Positions 50,465 through 58,846 of a stretch of 64,000 bases of DNA are shown piece after piece. The notes beneath the pieces were generated by a model. That model ran no database searches and was not told the DNA's origin. It saw nothing but the letters and a program-made list of their open reading frames with translations. Every line of letters begins with the position of its first letter. Positions within the stretch are counted from its first letter, which is position 1. The DNA is from Armatimonas rosea. Lineage in GTDB: Bacteria > Armatimonadota > Armatimonadia > Armatimonadales > Armatimonadaceae. The position numbers and the translations under genes are program-made. The DNA is taken from contig NZ_JACHGW010000001.1 in NCBI RefSeq assembly GCF_014202505.1, positions 1,488,001-1,552,000 of the forward strand, written 5' to 3'.

Positions 50465-50610
50465 GGGGTACCTCCTTGGGACGGCCAGATCACGAGGGCA
50501 AGGGTGAAGACAAGGGTGAGGATAATCAGCCCGACGATGCCACGGCTGAGGCAACCGCCGAGCTGGATATCCGCCGGAGTAAGGGGAAAGAGAGATTTGG
50601 GGCGCTGCAT
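50461..50610 (-). CDS. 49-residue single-helix membrane protein coupled to the antiporter
   Basis: A short protein with a soluble N-terminus (MQRPKSLFPLTPADIQLGG) and one membrane helix (about residues 24-43, GIVGLIILTLVFTLALVIW). AGGAG lies five bases before the ATG. The stop overlaps the antiporter start (ATGA), which argues for a real gene, possibly a small subunit or regulator of the transporter. No similarity to KefF/KefG or KdpF is visible beyond size. Confidence 0.65.
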   Translation of the reverse strand: MQRPKSLFPLTPADIQLGGCLSRGIVGLIILTLVFTLALVIWPSQGGTP

Positions 50611-50656
50611 GAAGGCTCCTAATGCGAGGAAAGACTGCAGAGGAGCATCGGCCCCC

Positions 50657-51004
50657 CTACAGGAAGAGACGCAGGAGACAGAGCGCGGGCGGCGCACGGG
50701 GGGAGCGTACGTGCGTGGGAGCCAGGGCATGCAGGGAGCTACGGGGCGTAGCCGCGGAAGGGAGAGCAATCAGGTCGTTGTCAAAGAAGACCCCCACGAG
50801 AGGGCTCGTCACAGGTACCGCATCTAGAGGGAGGGGCGGTTTACAACGGATCGCGCTGGCTTGGACAGGGGGGAGGTACTTCTCGACAAGGCGCTGTTTA
50901 GGGCGCTTGATTTGGTGGGAAGATACCGGCTGTGCGGCGAGGGCTCCGCTCCCTAAAAAGAGGAGCAGAGCGAGGGCCATCCAGATCGTACGAAGCACTC
51001 TCAC
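50657..51004 (-). CDS. Small secreted protein, unknown
   Basis: A 115-residue protein with a signal peptide (RTIWMALALLLFLGSGALA) and a mature part with no recognised domain, ending SPRAPPALCLLRLFL. The start is uncertain: two GTG codons at 51007 and 51004 follow TATAGT (51011-51016) in the leaderless arrangement, whereas a TTG at 51064 gives a longer N-terminus unlike a signal peptide. It lies between the MFS gene and the 49-residue gene. It could be a chance reading frame. Confidence 0.45.
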   Translation of the reverse strand: MRVLRTIWMALALLLFLGSGALAAQPVSSHQIKRPKQRLVEKYLPPVQASAIRCKPPLPLDAVPVTSPLVGVFFDNDLIALPSAATPRSSLHALAPTHVRSPRAPPALCLLRLFL

Positions 51005-51067
51005 CACTAAACTATATCCCGAAACGGGGGACAGGGTTCCCTCACTGTCCCCGTGTGCTTTCAAGGC

Positions 51068-52354
51068 CTAAGGGGCTGCGAGGTGATCATCGGCGGGGTC
51101 GGTCTTGGGCAGGAGGAGGATCAAGACGAAGAGGGGAGCTCCTAAGGCCATGCAGGTGATCAGGGTCCAGTGCCAGCCGTAGGCGGCGCTGTGGCCGGTG
51201 GCGGGGCCGAACCAGTCGTACATGTGGGTGCCGAGCCAGTCGCAGATAAAGTAGAACAGTGCCTGTGTCGAGGCCAGCGTCCCAAAGATGACCGCTTCTA
51301 ACCCCTTGGGGCAGGCGCGCGCCCACATCCAGGAGTAGGCAAACGCTCCCAGCGACGCAAGGATATTAAAGGCGAGTATACCGACCTTGGCGGAGAGCGC
51401 ATCGTGGATGAGCATCAAGGGCACCATCGCGAGGATCGTCGCCGAGGCAGCAAGGGTGGCGAGAGCGCGTACTCCCAGGCGACGGGGGGCGACCTGAACT
51501 AGCAAGACACCCAAGATCGCCCCCAGTGCTCCCCAGCCCGAGAGCTCTCCAATAAAGAGCTTACTGAGGTGGAGGGCATCGGTCAAGTAGTAAGGTCGGG
51601 CGGTGTCGGGGGAGGGGACGAGGCCAAAGTAGGCCACAAAGGCGGTCACGGCCCAGAGCCGTCGGTCTTTGAGCGCTTGACGTAGCGCGAGCCGGGGATT
51701 GGGGAGCTCCTCTCCTGAGGCAGCGGGGGGCGCGCCCACGGCGTCGGGCTCCTTGAGCAGAGGAAGCAAGAACAAGTAGCACAGGGAGACCCCCGCGGCG
51801 GCACTGAAGGCGGCACGGTAGCTCCAGTGCTCCGTCACGATCCCTCCCAAGCGCCCGGCAAACGTGGCCATGAGCACCAAGGGCAGGAGCTGCAAGACCG
51901 TCTGAACGCCTTTATAGTTTCCTAGGTTATTGCCCATCGCGACCGTGATTGCATTGATCAAGACGCCTCGCAAGGTAAATCCTGTGATGGCGATCAGTAG
52001 GCAGCAGATAGCGGAGACTAGGTGGTAGTGTGTCTGAAATGCCAGGAGGAGCCAAGCCGCAGAGATGGTGAGGGAGGCCAAGATGAAGTAAGAGCGACGC
52101 CGAGAGCCAAAGAGGGGATACAGTTCGGTACAGGCTCCCATAAAGGGCTGGACATAGGTCGGAAGATAGATCAATAAATTAATCGAGGTTACGGTACTTG
52201 CAGAGAGATGAAGCTCATCCTTCAGAAGAAAGGTAATCTTTTCGCCCGTGAAAATGCCCTGAAGCGTATTTAACAAAATATACCCAAAAATTAATAAGAT
52301 GACATGGAGCATCTCTTTTTTGAGCGAGCTGAACATTTCTGTTAGTTTTTTCAT
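51068..52354 (-). CDS. Major facilitator superfamily transporter
   Basis: A 428-residue carrier with about twelve membrane helices and a long central loop (PPAASGEELPNPRLALRQALKD) between the two halves. The loop 2-3 signature is TELYPLFGSRRRSYF, similar to the folate-biopterin/BT1-like branch of MFS. Substrate unknown. AAAGGG lies before the ATG. The N-terminal third is noticeably less GC-rich than its neighbours, as is the non-coding region upstream. Confidence 0.82.
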   Translation of the reverse strand: MKKLTEMFSSLKKEMLHVILLIFGYILLNTLQGIFTGEKITFLLKDELHLSASTVTSINLLIYLPTYVQPFMGACTELYPLFGSRRRSYFILASLTISAAWLLLAFQTHYHLVSAICCLLIAITGFTLRGVLINAITVAMGNNLGNYKGVQTVLQLLPLVLMATFAGRLGGIVTEHWSYRAAFSAAAGVSLCYLFLLPLLKEPDAVGAPPAASGEELPNPRLALRQALKDRRLWAVTAFVAYFGLVPSPDTARPYYLTDALHLSKLFIGELSGWGALGAILGVLLVQVAPRRLGVRALATLAASATILAMVPLMLIHDALSAKVGILAFNILASLGAFAYSWMWARACPKGLEAVIFGTLASTQALFYFICDWLGTHMYDWFGPATGHSAAYGWHWTLITCMALGAPLFVLILLLPKTDPADDHLAAP

Positions 52355-52692
52355 TACTAAGACCCTTTTTGATAAATGCTAGGAAGATAGTGAGTCGGTT
52401 GGTAGAACTTGAGATGTTTTTTAGAGTGTCGTCTTTTTCGTCTTGGATAGGCGTAATTTTCTGAGATAACAGAGCGTCCTTAGGTTTGTGATATTGAGCT
52501 GCAATATAACATTACTTTATTGAGATTGCACTATTATTCGACTTGAGATACTTGTGGATTTAAGTACAATAAGAGTGAGCTAATTCATATTCTGCTCTCG
52601 TGCGTACGCCGTATTTTTCCTTCGAATAAGTCAGGTGACGAGGCAGGAGATAGAGGCCGTGCCGCCGAAGTGGTAGGGCGGAGGACAACGGA
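52355..52692. other. 338-base AT-rich non-coding region between divergent genes
   Basis: The region separates the divergent MFS and oxidoreductase genes and is clearly richer in A and T than the rest of the window. No coding region is supported. GGAGGA at 52681-52686 is the ribosome site of the downstream oxidoreductase. The remainder probably holds promoters for both genes; no single convincing -35/-10 pair was fixed. Confidence 0.5.
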
Positions 52693-53682
52693 ATGATCCG
52701 TATTGGAATGATTGGGTGCGGCGGGATCGCGCGGCACCACCTAGGGCAGCTGGCGCGTATTGAGGGTGTCAAAGTGGTGGCACTCCAGGACCCCGATGCT
52801 GAGCAGATTAAGCGCTGCCAGACCCAGTTCCCACAGCTCGCCGACGCAAAGGTGTTCAACACTGCGGACTGGAAAGAGCTGCTGGCGCTCGACGACGTAG
52901 ACGCGGTGGAGATCTGCACGCCCCACACGCAGCACGGGCCGCAGGCGCTCGATGCCATCGCGGCGAAGAAGCACGTTCTTCTTGAGAAGCCGATGGTGAG
53001 CAATGTCCAGGAGGCGCACACGCTCCTCAAGGCGCTGGAGGGCTACGAGAAGGTCTTCGCGCTGGCCTACCAGCGGCACTCGATGGGGCAGTTCAAGCTC
53101 ATCCGCGACAAGATCGCCAGCGGGGAGATGGGGCAGGTGACCTCCCTCAACGCGCTCCAGTCCCAGAGCTGGAAGAAGGGCACCGCAGGCTCGTGGCGCC
53201 AGGACCCCGCGCTCTCGGGCGGCGGCCAGATCAACGACTCCGGCTCGCACCTGGTCGATATCTTGCTCTACACGACGGGGCTGACGGTCGCGCAGGTGGC
53301 GGCATTTCAGGACTTCCGTGGGACGCCGGTGGATATCGACTCCGTGCTCTCGATTCGCTTCACCAACGGCGCTCTGGGCAACGTGACGGTGATCGGGGAT
53401 ACCGTGGTCGGCTGGCACGAGGATATCTCGATCTGGTGCGAGAAAGGCGCGTTCTTCTACCGCAACGGGCAGCTGACCATTATCGACGACAAGAACGTGC
53501 GGACGATCATGGACGGCAACAACTTGCCGGGGACGCAGAACATCGACGAGAACTTTGTCGGGGCGATCCGGGGCGAGAACGCGGTGGGGGCACCGCCGCT
53601 CTGTGGCCTCCGCACGATCGAGATGACCGAAGCCGCCTGGGAGAGCGCCAAGCTCGGTGGCGCTCCCGTGACGATGAACTAG
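52693..53682 (+). CDS. Gfo/Idh/MocA family oxidoreductase
   Basis: A 329-residue NAD(P)-dependent dehydrogenase-like protein. IGMIGCGGIARHHLGQL is the Rossmann loop, VLLEKPMVSN has the EKP catalytic Lys, and GGGQINDSGSHLVDILLYT is the conserved active-site helix with Asp/His. It is probably a sugar or inositol dehydrogenase. GGAGGA lies six bases before the ATG. It ends convergently against the NuiA-like gene with a four-base overlap. Confidence 0.87.
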   Translation: MIRIGMIGCGGIARHHLGQLARIEGVKVVALQDPDAEQIKRCQTQFPQLADAKVFNTADWKELLALDDVDAVEICTPHTQHGPQALDAIAAKKHVLLEKPMVSNVQEAHTLLKALEGYEKVFALAYQRHSMGQFKLIRDKIASGEMGQVTSLNALQSQSWKKGTAGSWRQDPALSGGGQINDSGSHLVDILLYTTGLTVAQVAAFQDFRGTPVDIDSVLSIRFTNGALGNVTVIGDTVVGWHEDISIWCEKGAFFYRNGQLTIIDDKNVRTIMDGNNLPGTQNIDENFVGAIRGENAVGAPPLCGLRTIEMTEAAWESAKLGGAPVTMN

Positions 53683-54068
53683 GTCTCGGTGAGACGGGTG
53701 CGTACCCCGGCGGCATCGCCGTCGGGGGACGTCCCCACAACAAACGCCCGCAGCTCCGGTCCGCCGCCCACGCGGTAGACTTGCACATCTTTCAGGGTGA
53801 GGAGCTTGGCGACCAGCGCCGCAAAACGCGCCTGATCCGCCCGCGCCTCGTCGTCGTCGCCGGCCTGTGGCGTGGTCATCGGGGAGAAGAACGCCTCCAC
53901 ACGGACGATCTTAATAGGGATCTCTGGCTCTAGGCGGAGCGCCTCGCGCAGCGTTGCCTCGGAGTTGACGACGATCCCGCGCCAGTGAAACGGCTTCACC
54001 GGGGCATCGGACTCACTGAGAAACACCAGTCCCTTGGCGAGGTCTTGCAGCTCAGACAGAAGGCTCAT
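53679..54068 (-). CDS. NuiA-like nuclease A inhibitor
   Basis: A 129-residue cytoplasmic protein closely patterned on NuiA, the Anabaena inhibitor of the non-specific nuclease NucA. Shared phrases run the whole length: KGLVFLSESDAPVKPF, VEAFFSPMTTPQ, VQVYRVGGG, VVGTSPDGDAAGVRTRLTET. NuiA binds the nuclease active site and blocks it. The gene overlaps the nuclease gene as ATGA, so the inhibitor is made together with the nuclease. Confidence 0.88.
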   Translation of the reverse strand: MSLLSELQDLAKGLVFLSESDAPVKPFHWRGIVVNSEATLREALRLEPEIPIKIVRVEAFFSPMTTPQAGDDDEARADQARFAALVAKLLTLKDVQVYRVGGGPELRAFVVGTSPDGDAAGVRTRLTET

Positions 54069-55081
54069 CGTCGCCCTCCCGCCCCGAAGCTCCCGCCGCT
54101 GCTACGCCGCTTGCTCTTACGGAAGCCACTCTCGTCGCTGTTGAAGCTGCTGGCTCCCTGGTCGCGCTTCTGCTTGAGTGCCTGCGCTATATCGTCGGGG
54201 AGGCCCTTGAAGAACCGCAGCCCCGTTGCCTGCTCCAGCTCCTCAACCGTGGTGATAAAGCGATCCCAGGAGCCCGAGATCGTCTTGCTGTTCTCCATCT
54301 TCACCGCGATCACCCGTGTATTGGCATCCAGGCTGCCCTTCTCGGGGAGAACCAGGACGATCTTCCAGCCAAAGTCAGGGACCGCGATACCGTCTTTGCC
54401 GATTGTCTGGCTGTGCTCGTTGCCCTTGTCAAACCCATGGCCACAGAGAATGTAGAGCTCGTTGCCGTCTTGGGCGAGCTTGCGGCAGTAGGTCTCCAGC
54501 CCCTCCCACGGCCCTGCGTTCATCTCGTGGTACTGGGGCGTGATATTGGTCATGTAGAAGACAACCTGGTTGTCCTCGGCGGTAGCAGTGCGATCTTTGC
54601 TGGGGCAGTTGTGGCCGCGGTCGAAGCCCGAGCCGCTGTAGTCACGGGTCGTGATCGCCTCAAAGCCACTGGGCAGATCGGGGTCGGGGATGAAGTTACT
54701 GCGCTCGGTGTCGCCGATATCGCTTGCCTTGAGGTGCCAGGCGACCCAGTTGGGGAAGCGGAGCGTGTTGTTGTAGGAGAGGGTCATCTGGGGCCGTGCC
54801 ATCAGGAAGTGGTCCTGGTTGCGCGGCGACTCCGTGGCATCGTCGGGGTTCCCAAAGAGCGCGAGGGGATCGCCGGTGGCGCTTGTCTTTCCAGCGGACG
54901 TGCCACCGGAGCGCGGTGGCGTCTTCAGAAACCCGCCCGGCTGTGAGTTGGCGGGGCGGCTATCGGTGATGGTTACCGGGGGGCGCATCGGCTGCGTGGG
55001 CGGTGCCGCGGGCTTGGGGCAGCCGGCAAGCAGGCCTCCTAAGACTCCGAGCAAGGGCAAAAATAGTTTGTAGTGTCTCAA
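54065..55081 (-). CDS. DNA/RNA non-specific endonuclease, lipoprotein form (NucA-like)
   Basis: A 338-residue nuclease of the beta-beta-alpha metal group. The catalytic motif DRGH is Asp154-His157 in SGFDRGHNCPSKDR, with the Mg-binding Asn in FYMTNITPQYHEMNAGPW. The N-terminus is a lipoprotein signal ending LLAGC (Cys21), followed by a Pro/Thr-rich linker, so the nuclease is exported and anchored. The TTG start at 55081 is preferred: GGAGAG lies upstream and the codon overlaps the deoB stop as TTGA. A Ser/Gly/Arg-rich tail ends the protein. Confidence 0.85.
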   Translation of the reverse strand: MRHYKLFLPLLGVLGGLLAGCPKPAAPPTQPMRPPVTITDSRPANSQPGGFLKTPPRSGGTSAGKTSATGDPLALFGNPDDATESPRNQDHFLMARPQMTLSYNNTLRFPNWVAWHLKASDIGDTERSNFIPDPDLPSGFEAITTRDYSGSGFDRGHNCPSKDRTATAEDNQVVFYMTNITPQYHEMNAGPWEGLETYCRKLAQDGNELYILCGHGFDKGNEHSQTIGKDGIAVPDFGWKIVLVLPEKGSLDANTRVIAVKMENSKTISGSWDRFITTVEELEQATGLRFFKGLPDDIAQALKQKRDQGASSFNSDESGFRKSKRRSSGGSFGAGGRR

Positions 55082-56214
55082 GGCATCTCTCCCTCTACAA
55101 GATACCCCAGGACGGCACCGCTCCACCAGTCAAAGCCGGGACGCTCCCCGAGGTTTTTGGGGGTGGTGATCCTTGGGCCAAAGAGTAGGAGCGGGGCATA
55201 CTCGCGGCTGTGGTCGGTGGACGGGGTGGTGGGGTCGTTGCCGTGATCGGCCGTGATTCCGACCAGATCATCGGGTCTGAGGTGCGGCAGGAACTCCGCC
55301 CCGAGCCAGGTGTCGAACTCTTCCAGCAGGCGAGCAAAGCCCACGGGATCGTTGCGGTGGCCGTAGAGCATGTCGAAGTCCTCTAGGTTGGCAAAGATAA
55401 AGTCCGCGTCGGAGTGCCGGACAGCCTCGGTGAGGGCGGCGCAGTGGGCGGGGTTGTTGGTGGTAAGCTCGCGGCGCTGGCCGGGGGCTTCGGGGAAGAG
55501 CTCGCAGGTCTTGCCGATAAAGTGAACCCGCTTGCCCGCCTCCGAGAGCCTGTCCAGTGTCGTGGGATAGGGCGGGGGAAGCGGCCAGTCCTTGCGGTTC
55601 TCGGTGCGCTTGAAGCTCGCGGCGCTCTCGCCCACAAACGGCCGCGCGATCACCCGGCAGAGGGGCAGGGTCGCCCGTGCTATCTCGCAGATTTCATAGA
55701 GCCGCTCCAGCCCAAAGTGCGTCTCGTGCGCCGCGACCTGAAAGACGGAGTCCGCCGACGTGTAGACAATCGGGTAGCCGGTGCGAAGGTGCTCCTCTCC
55801 CAGCTGCTTTAAGATCTCCGTCCCCGACGCCGGGTAGTGGCCCATTGTCTTGGTGCCAATGGCCGCCTCGTAGGCCGCGATCAGCTCCGCGGGGAAGCCA
55901 TCGGGGTAGATCGGGAAGGCGGGATCGGTGACAACGCCCATCATCTCCCAGTGGCCCGTGACCGTGTCCTTGCCCTTGCTCTTCTCGGCCAGTCGCCCCC
56001 AGTGGCTCTGCGCGGTGGGGTTTGCCGCGACTCCCGCAATCTCCGCAAGGTTTCCCAGCCCGAGGCGCTCTAGGGTGGGGAGTCGCACGCTGCCAACGGC
56101 GCGTGCCGTGTTCGCCAGCGTGTGCGAGCCGAGGTCGCCCGCGCCGTAGTCGAGCGCATCGGGGAGCTCGCCGCAGCCGCAGCCATCGAGGACGATTAAG
56201 AAGAAACGACGCAT
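55078..56214 (-). CDS. deoB: Phosphopentomutase
   Basis: Interconverts ribose-1- and ribose-5-phosphate (and deoxy forms) in nucleoside salvage. The 378-residue alkaline-phosphatase-fold enzyme has metal-binding VLDGCGCGELPDA near the N-terminus, the phospho-Thr segment GKDTVTGHWEM (~85), and ITADHGNDPTTPSTDHSRE near the C-terminus. TACCCT lies five bases before the ATG. The nuclease and inhibitor follow with overlapping codons, suggesting use of salvaged nucleosides from degraded nucleic acid. Confidence 0.95.
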   Translation of the reverse strand: MRRFFLIVLDGCGCGELPDALDYGAGDLGSHTLANTARAVGSVRLPTLERLGLGNLAEIAGVAANPTAQSHWGRLAEKSKGKDTVTGHWEMMGVVTDPAFPIYPDGFPAELIAAYEAAIGTKTMGHYPASGTEILKQLGEEHLRTGYPIVYTSADSVFQVAAHETHFGLERLYEICEIARATLPLCRVIARPFVGESAASFKRTENRKDWPLPPPYPTTLDRLSEAGKRVHFIGKTCELFPEAPGQRRELTTNNPAHCAALTEAVRHSDADFIFANLEDFDMLYGHRNDPVGFARLLEEFDTWLGAEFLPHLRPDDLVGITADHGNDPTTPSTDHSREYAPLLLFGPRITTPKNLGERPGFDWWSGAVLGYLVEGEMP

Positions 56215-56219
56215 GCTCT

Positions 56220-56225
56220 AGGGTA
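56220..56225 (-). promoter_or_regulatory. -10 element of the deoB-nuclease unit
   Basis: TACCCT on the minus strand, five bases before the deoB ATG. No Shine-Dalgarno is present. Confidence 0.45.
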
Positions 56226-56252
56226 CCACCCCGGTTTGGATCGCCCCCGTTT

Positions 56253-56435
56253 GGATCGCCCCCATATTAGATCGCCCCCATGAACGGGGGCGTCTTACTA
56301 TCGTCGCAAGCTCCGACACGAAGGCCTCCGGCCATATCCCGAGTTTACTCGGGATGGGCGCAGCCCTTTGTGTCCGAGGCACGAGGACTGCAAGACGCCC
56401 CGTTTCATCGGGGCGATCTAATATGGGGGCGATCC
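56253..56435. repeat. 183-base inverted-repeat element
   Basis: Perfect 26-base inverted ends (56253-56278 and 56410-56435; core CATATTAGATCGCCCC) enclose further hairpins: CCCCCATGAACGGGGG, its facing partner GCCCCGTTTCATCGGGGC, and ATCCCGAGTTTACTCGGGAT at the centre. A shorter direct copy of GGATCGCCCCC lies just left of the element. It is non-coding, upstream of deoB. The CCCCCATGAA(C/T)GGGGG hairpin is shared with the palindrome at 36362. Confidence 0.8.
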
Positions 56436-56444
56436 CGAGGAAAA

Positions 56445-57548
56445 CTACAGCGCCGGTTTCTGCTGACCGTTTTGCCACCAGTAGTAGAGCGCGATTGCGG
56501 CGATCACCAGGAGCACCACGCCGGCGATCTTCCAGAAGCTGTAGGGACGCTCGCCCTGCACCTCGCCGGTGCGGGCGTTGATGAGCACCTGAAAGACCTT
56601 GCCCTCAAACCGGTAGGCCGCGATCCAGATCGGGAGCAGGATGTGCTTGAAGGTCTCGTCGGAGTAGGCGGTGCGGACACTGTGGACACGCTGCTCATCG
56701 CCGCCGATGGCACGAACCACATCCGAGTGAATCACCCCGGACATGATCTGCTTGGCGCTCTCAAAGCCCGTCCCCAGATCGACCTGGTAGCGCTGCGCCC
56801 GGAACCCGGCAAGGTAGGCGGGCTCGTAGGGGACGAGGGCGTTGAGATCCCAGGGGGTGAGGCTCTCGACACGCTTGGGGCTCACGGCGCGCGACGCCGG
56901 GACGAGCACATCGTCGAAGAAGCGCTCCACGGTCCCTGAGGTCGGGTACCAGCGGGTCTTTTGTACTTGGCGCTCCTTCCAGACAATCCGGCCGTTTTGG
57001 TCGGTCTCGCTGTAGCGCTCGGTCTCCCAGTAGTGCTCGCCGCGCTCGCCGGAGTAGCGGCTGACGGTCTGGGAGTCGTAGGTCCAGTGTGGCAGGTAGA
57101 CCCCCGCGATTCCGTCTTGGCGCGCCATGTTCTTGAGGGCGCTTGGGGCAAACCAGCGTGTCCCCAGCCACTTTTTGATGGCCGCTTGGGCGTCTTTCTT
57201 GGGAATGGCGAAGGGCAGCACGGCCTCAGGGGCGATCAGTGGGTTGGCCGCGATCGGCTGTGCGACAATCTTGGCGGCGCAGAACGGGCAGGAGCCCGCC
57301 ACCTCAGGGGGGGTGAACTCCGTGACCGCCCCACAGCTCTCGCACGCGACCTCCACCGCATTGTCCGCCAGCCGTGCCAGCTGCGACGCATCCGGGGTCA
57401 GGTAGTCATCCAGTGCATTCTCACGAAGGGCACGTGCCGTATTCTCCCGTGGGACAGACACCTCTGTGCCGCAGTAAGGGCACTTGAGCTGTCCCACTTT
57501 GGGATCGAACTCCAGATTGGCCGCACAGCCAGGGCAAGGGTAGCGCAT
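56445..57548 (-). CDS. Double zinc-ribbon membrane protein
   Basis: A 367-residue protein with two zinc ribbons: CPGC-CPYC (residues 5-26) and CESC-CPFC (~69-90). A long central region follows (KKWLGTRWFAPSALK, GIAGVYLPHWTYD) typical of TFIIB-type zinc-ribbon proteins associated with SPFH genes. The C-terminus has one membrane helix (IAGVVLLVIAAIALYYWW). Together with the SPFH gene upstream it forms a common bacterial pair of unknown role, possibly membrane or envelope maintenance. Confidence 0.78.
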   Translation of the reverse strand: MRYPCPGCAANLEFDPKVGQLKCPYCGTEVSVPRENTARALRENALDDYLTPDASQLARLADNAVEVACESCGAVTEFTPPEVAGSCPFCAAKIVAQPIAANPLIAPEAVLPFAIPKKDAQAAIKKWLGTRWFAPSALKNMARQDGIAGVYLPHWTYDSQTVSRYSGERGEHYWETERYSETDQNGRIVWKERQVQKTRWYPTSGTVERFFDDVLVPASRAVSPKRVESLTPWDLNALVPYEPAYLAGFRAQRYQVDLGTGFESAKQIMSGVIHSDVVRAIGGDEQRVHSVRTAYSDETFKHILLPIWIAAYRFEGKVFQVLINARTGEVQGERPYSFWKIAGVVLLVIAAIALYYWWQNGQQKPAL

Positions 57549-57555
57549 TAGCCCA

Positions 57556-57632
57556 CCCCCCCTGCCCCCGCCGGGCGGGGGGGAGAGAAGGTCTTTTCCT
57601 TATATTCCCCCCGCCGGGCGGGGGTTAGGGGG
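57556..57632. repeat. Paired GC palindromes between the zinc-ribbon and SPFH genes
   Basis: CCCCCGCCGGGCGGGGG occurs twice (57565-57581 and ~57608-57624), framed by C-run and G-run arms, so the whole stretch is an inverted repeat. It lies in the 91-base gap of an apparent operon and may act as a processing, stabilising or attenuating hairpin. Confidence 0.7.
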
Positions 57633-57639
57633 GAAACTC

Positions 57640-58731
57640 TCATTTCGGCAGGGGTGGGGGGACAGGGGCAAGCACGCTCGCTAGCTCTGTGACACTACCT
57701 GCGGCTTCCCAGCCCGCCATTCCCTGCTTCCAGACCAGGGTCTCGGGGGCGAGCTGCTTCTGCGCGAGGGCCGCGAGGTCGAAGGGACCTTCTTGTTTCC
57801 CATTGACCCCGATAAACCACGCCGCTTGTGGCAGTGGCGGTGGCGTGCCCCCACTGGCTCCCCCATTATTGGGGGCGGGGGGGGCAAAGGAGTTCTGGAG
57901 CTGGTTGCCCATGGCGATTCCCATGGCCAGATCCAGCGCGGGGTTGCCGCCACCGGGGTTCTTGGCGCTCGCCTCGATCGCATTGGCGGCCTGGAACTGC
58001 GTGTAGCGGTTCATGTCGCCGAGAATACCCATCTGGGTGCGCTTGTCGATTGCCGCTTCGACCTCGGGGGGGAGGCTGACGCTCTCGATCAGAATGTGCA
58101 TCACCTCCAGGCCGTACTGCGCAAAGTCGGGCTGGAGCGCCACCCGCATCGCATCGCCGATCTGGGAGTAGTGCGCCGCAAGGTCGTAGACCCCAACCGT
58201 CCCCTTGCCGATCCACTCCGCAAAGTGGGTCGTCATGAAGGCGCGGAGCTGGTCGGCGGCATCGTCGGTCTCGAAGCTGGGGTTGGTGGAGATCAGCTGG
58301 CGCAGGAGGGTCGCCGCGTGGCCGATACGCATTGAGTAGGTGCCAAAGGCGCGCAGGCGCACCGGGCCAAGCTCGGGGTCGCGGAGGGTGATCGGGTGCG
58401 GCGTCCCCCACTTCAGGCCCGTGAACTGGCGGGTGTTGAAGAAGTAGACCTCGGCCTTGAAGGGGGAGTTAAAGCCATGTGGCCAGGACTTGAGGGTCGT
58501 CAAGATCGGCAGGTTCTGGGTCGAGAGCGTGTAGGTGCCCTCCCCAAACTCATCCGCGACCTGGCCCTCGTTGACAAAGACCGCGGTCTGGCCGGGGCGC
58601 ACGATCAGCTTGGCACCATTTTTAATCTCATTGCCCTGTCGCTCGAAGCGATAGGCCAGCGTGTCTTGGGTATCGTCGAGCCACTCAATGACATCGATAA
58701 ACTGGCCGCGAAGTGCATCAAAAAGTCCCAT
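57640..58731 (-). CDS. SPFH domain protein with C-terminal GYF_2-like domain
   Basis: A 363-residue protein. Residues 1-270 are an SPFH/band-7-type domain (MGLFDALRGQFIDVIEW, VRPGQTAVFVNEGQ, HPITLRDPELGPVRLRAFG, RTQMGILGDMNRYTQFQAA). A Gly/Pro linker leads to a GYF_2-like module (AWFIGVNGKQEGPFDLAAL, ETLVWKQGMAGWEAA). Such proteins (YdjI-like) assemble at membranes. AAGGAGA before the ATG fixes the start; an upstream in-frame extension runs through the next gene and is rejected. It pairs with the zinc-ribbon gene. Confidence 0.85.
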   Translation of the reverse strand: MGLFDALRGQFIDVIEWLDDTQDTLAYRFERQGNEIKNGAKLIVRPGQTAVFVNEGQVADEFGEGTYTLSTQNLPILTTLKSWPHGFNSPFKAEVYFFNTRQFTGLKWGTPHPITLRDPELGPVRLRAFGTYSMRIGHAATLLRQLISTNPSFETDDAADQLRAFMTTHFAEWIGKGTVGVYDLAAHYSQIGDAMRVALQPDFAQYGLEVMHILIESVSLPPEVEAAIDKRTQMGILGDMNRYTQFQAANAIEASAKNPGGGNPALDLAMGIAMGNQLQNSFAPPAPNNGGASGGTPPPLPQAAWFIGVNGKQEGPFDLAALAQKQLAPETLVWKQGMAGWEAAGSVTELASVLAPVPPPLPK

Positions 58732-58846
58732 AGTTGTCTCCTTGCGAGTTGATCCTTCCCTGAGACAATTTTTTCCTCGCATTGGTTGCAAGCCGTAACC
58801 GTCAGCGTCGCCGCGACGTTTTCTCTCTAAGCGGAGGACAACGGCA

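Noticed and set aside
56280-56939. Plus-strand open frame of 219 codons
   Set aside because: It starts inside the 183-base inverted repeat and continues antisense to the zinc-ribbon gene; no motif or ribosome site.
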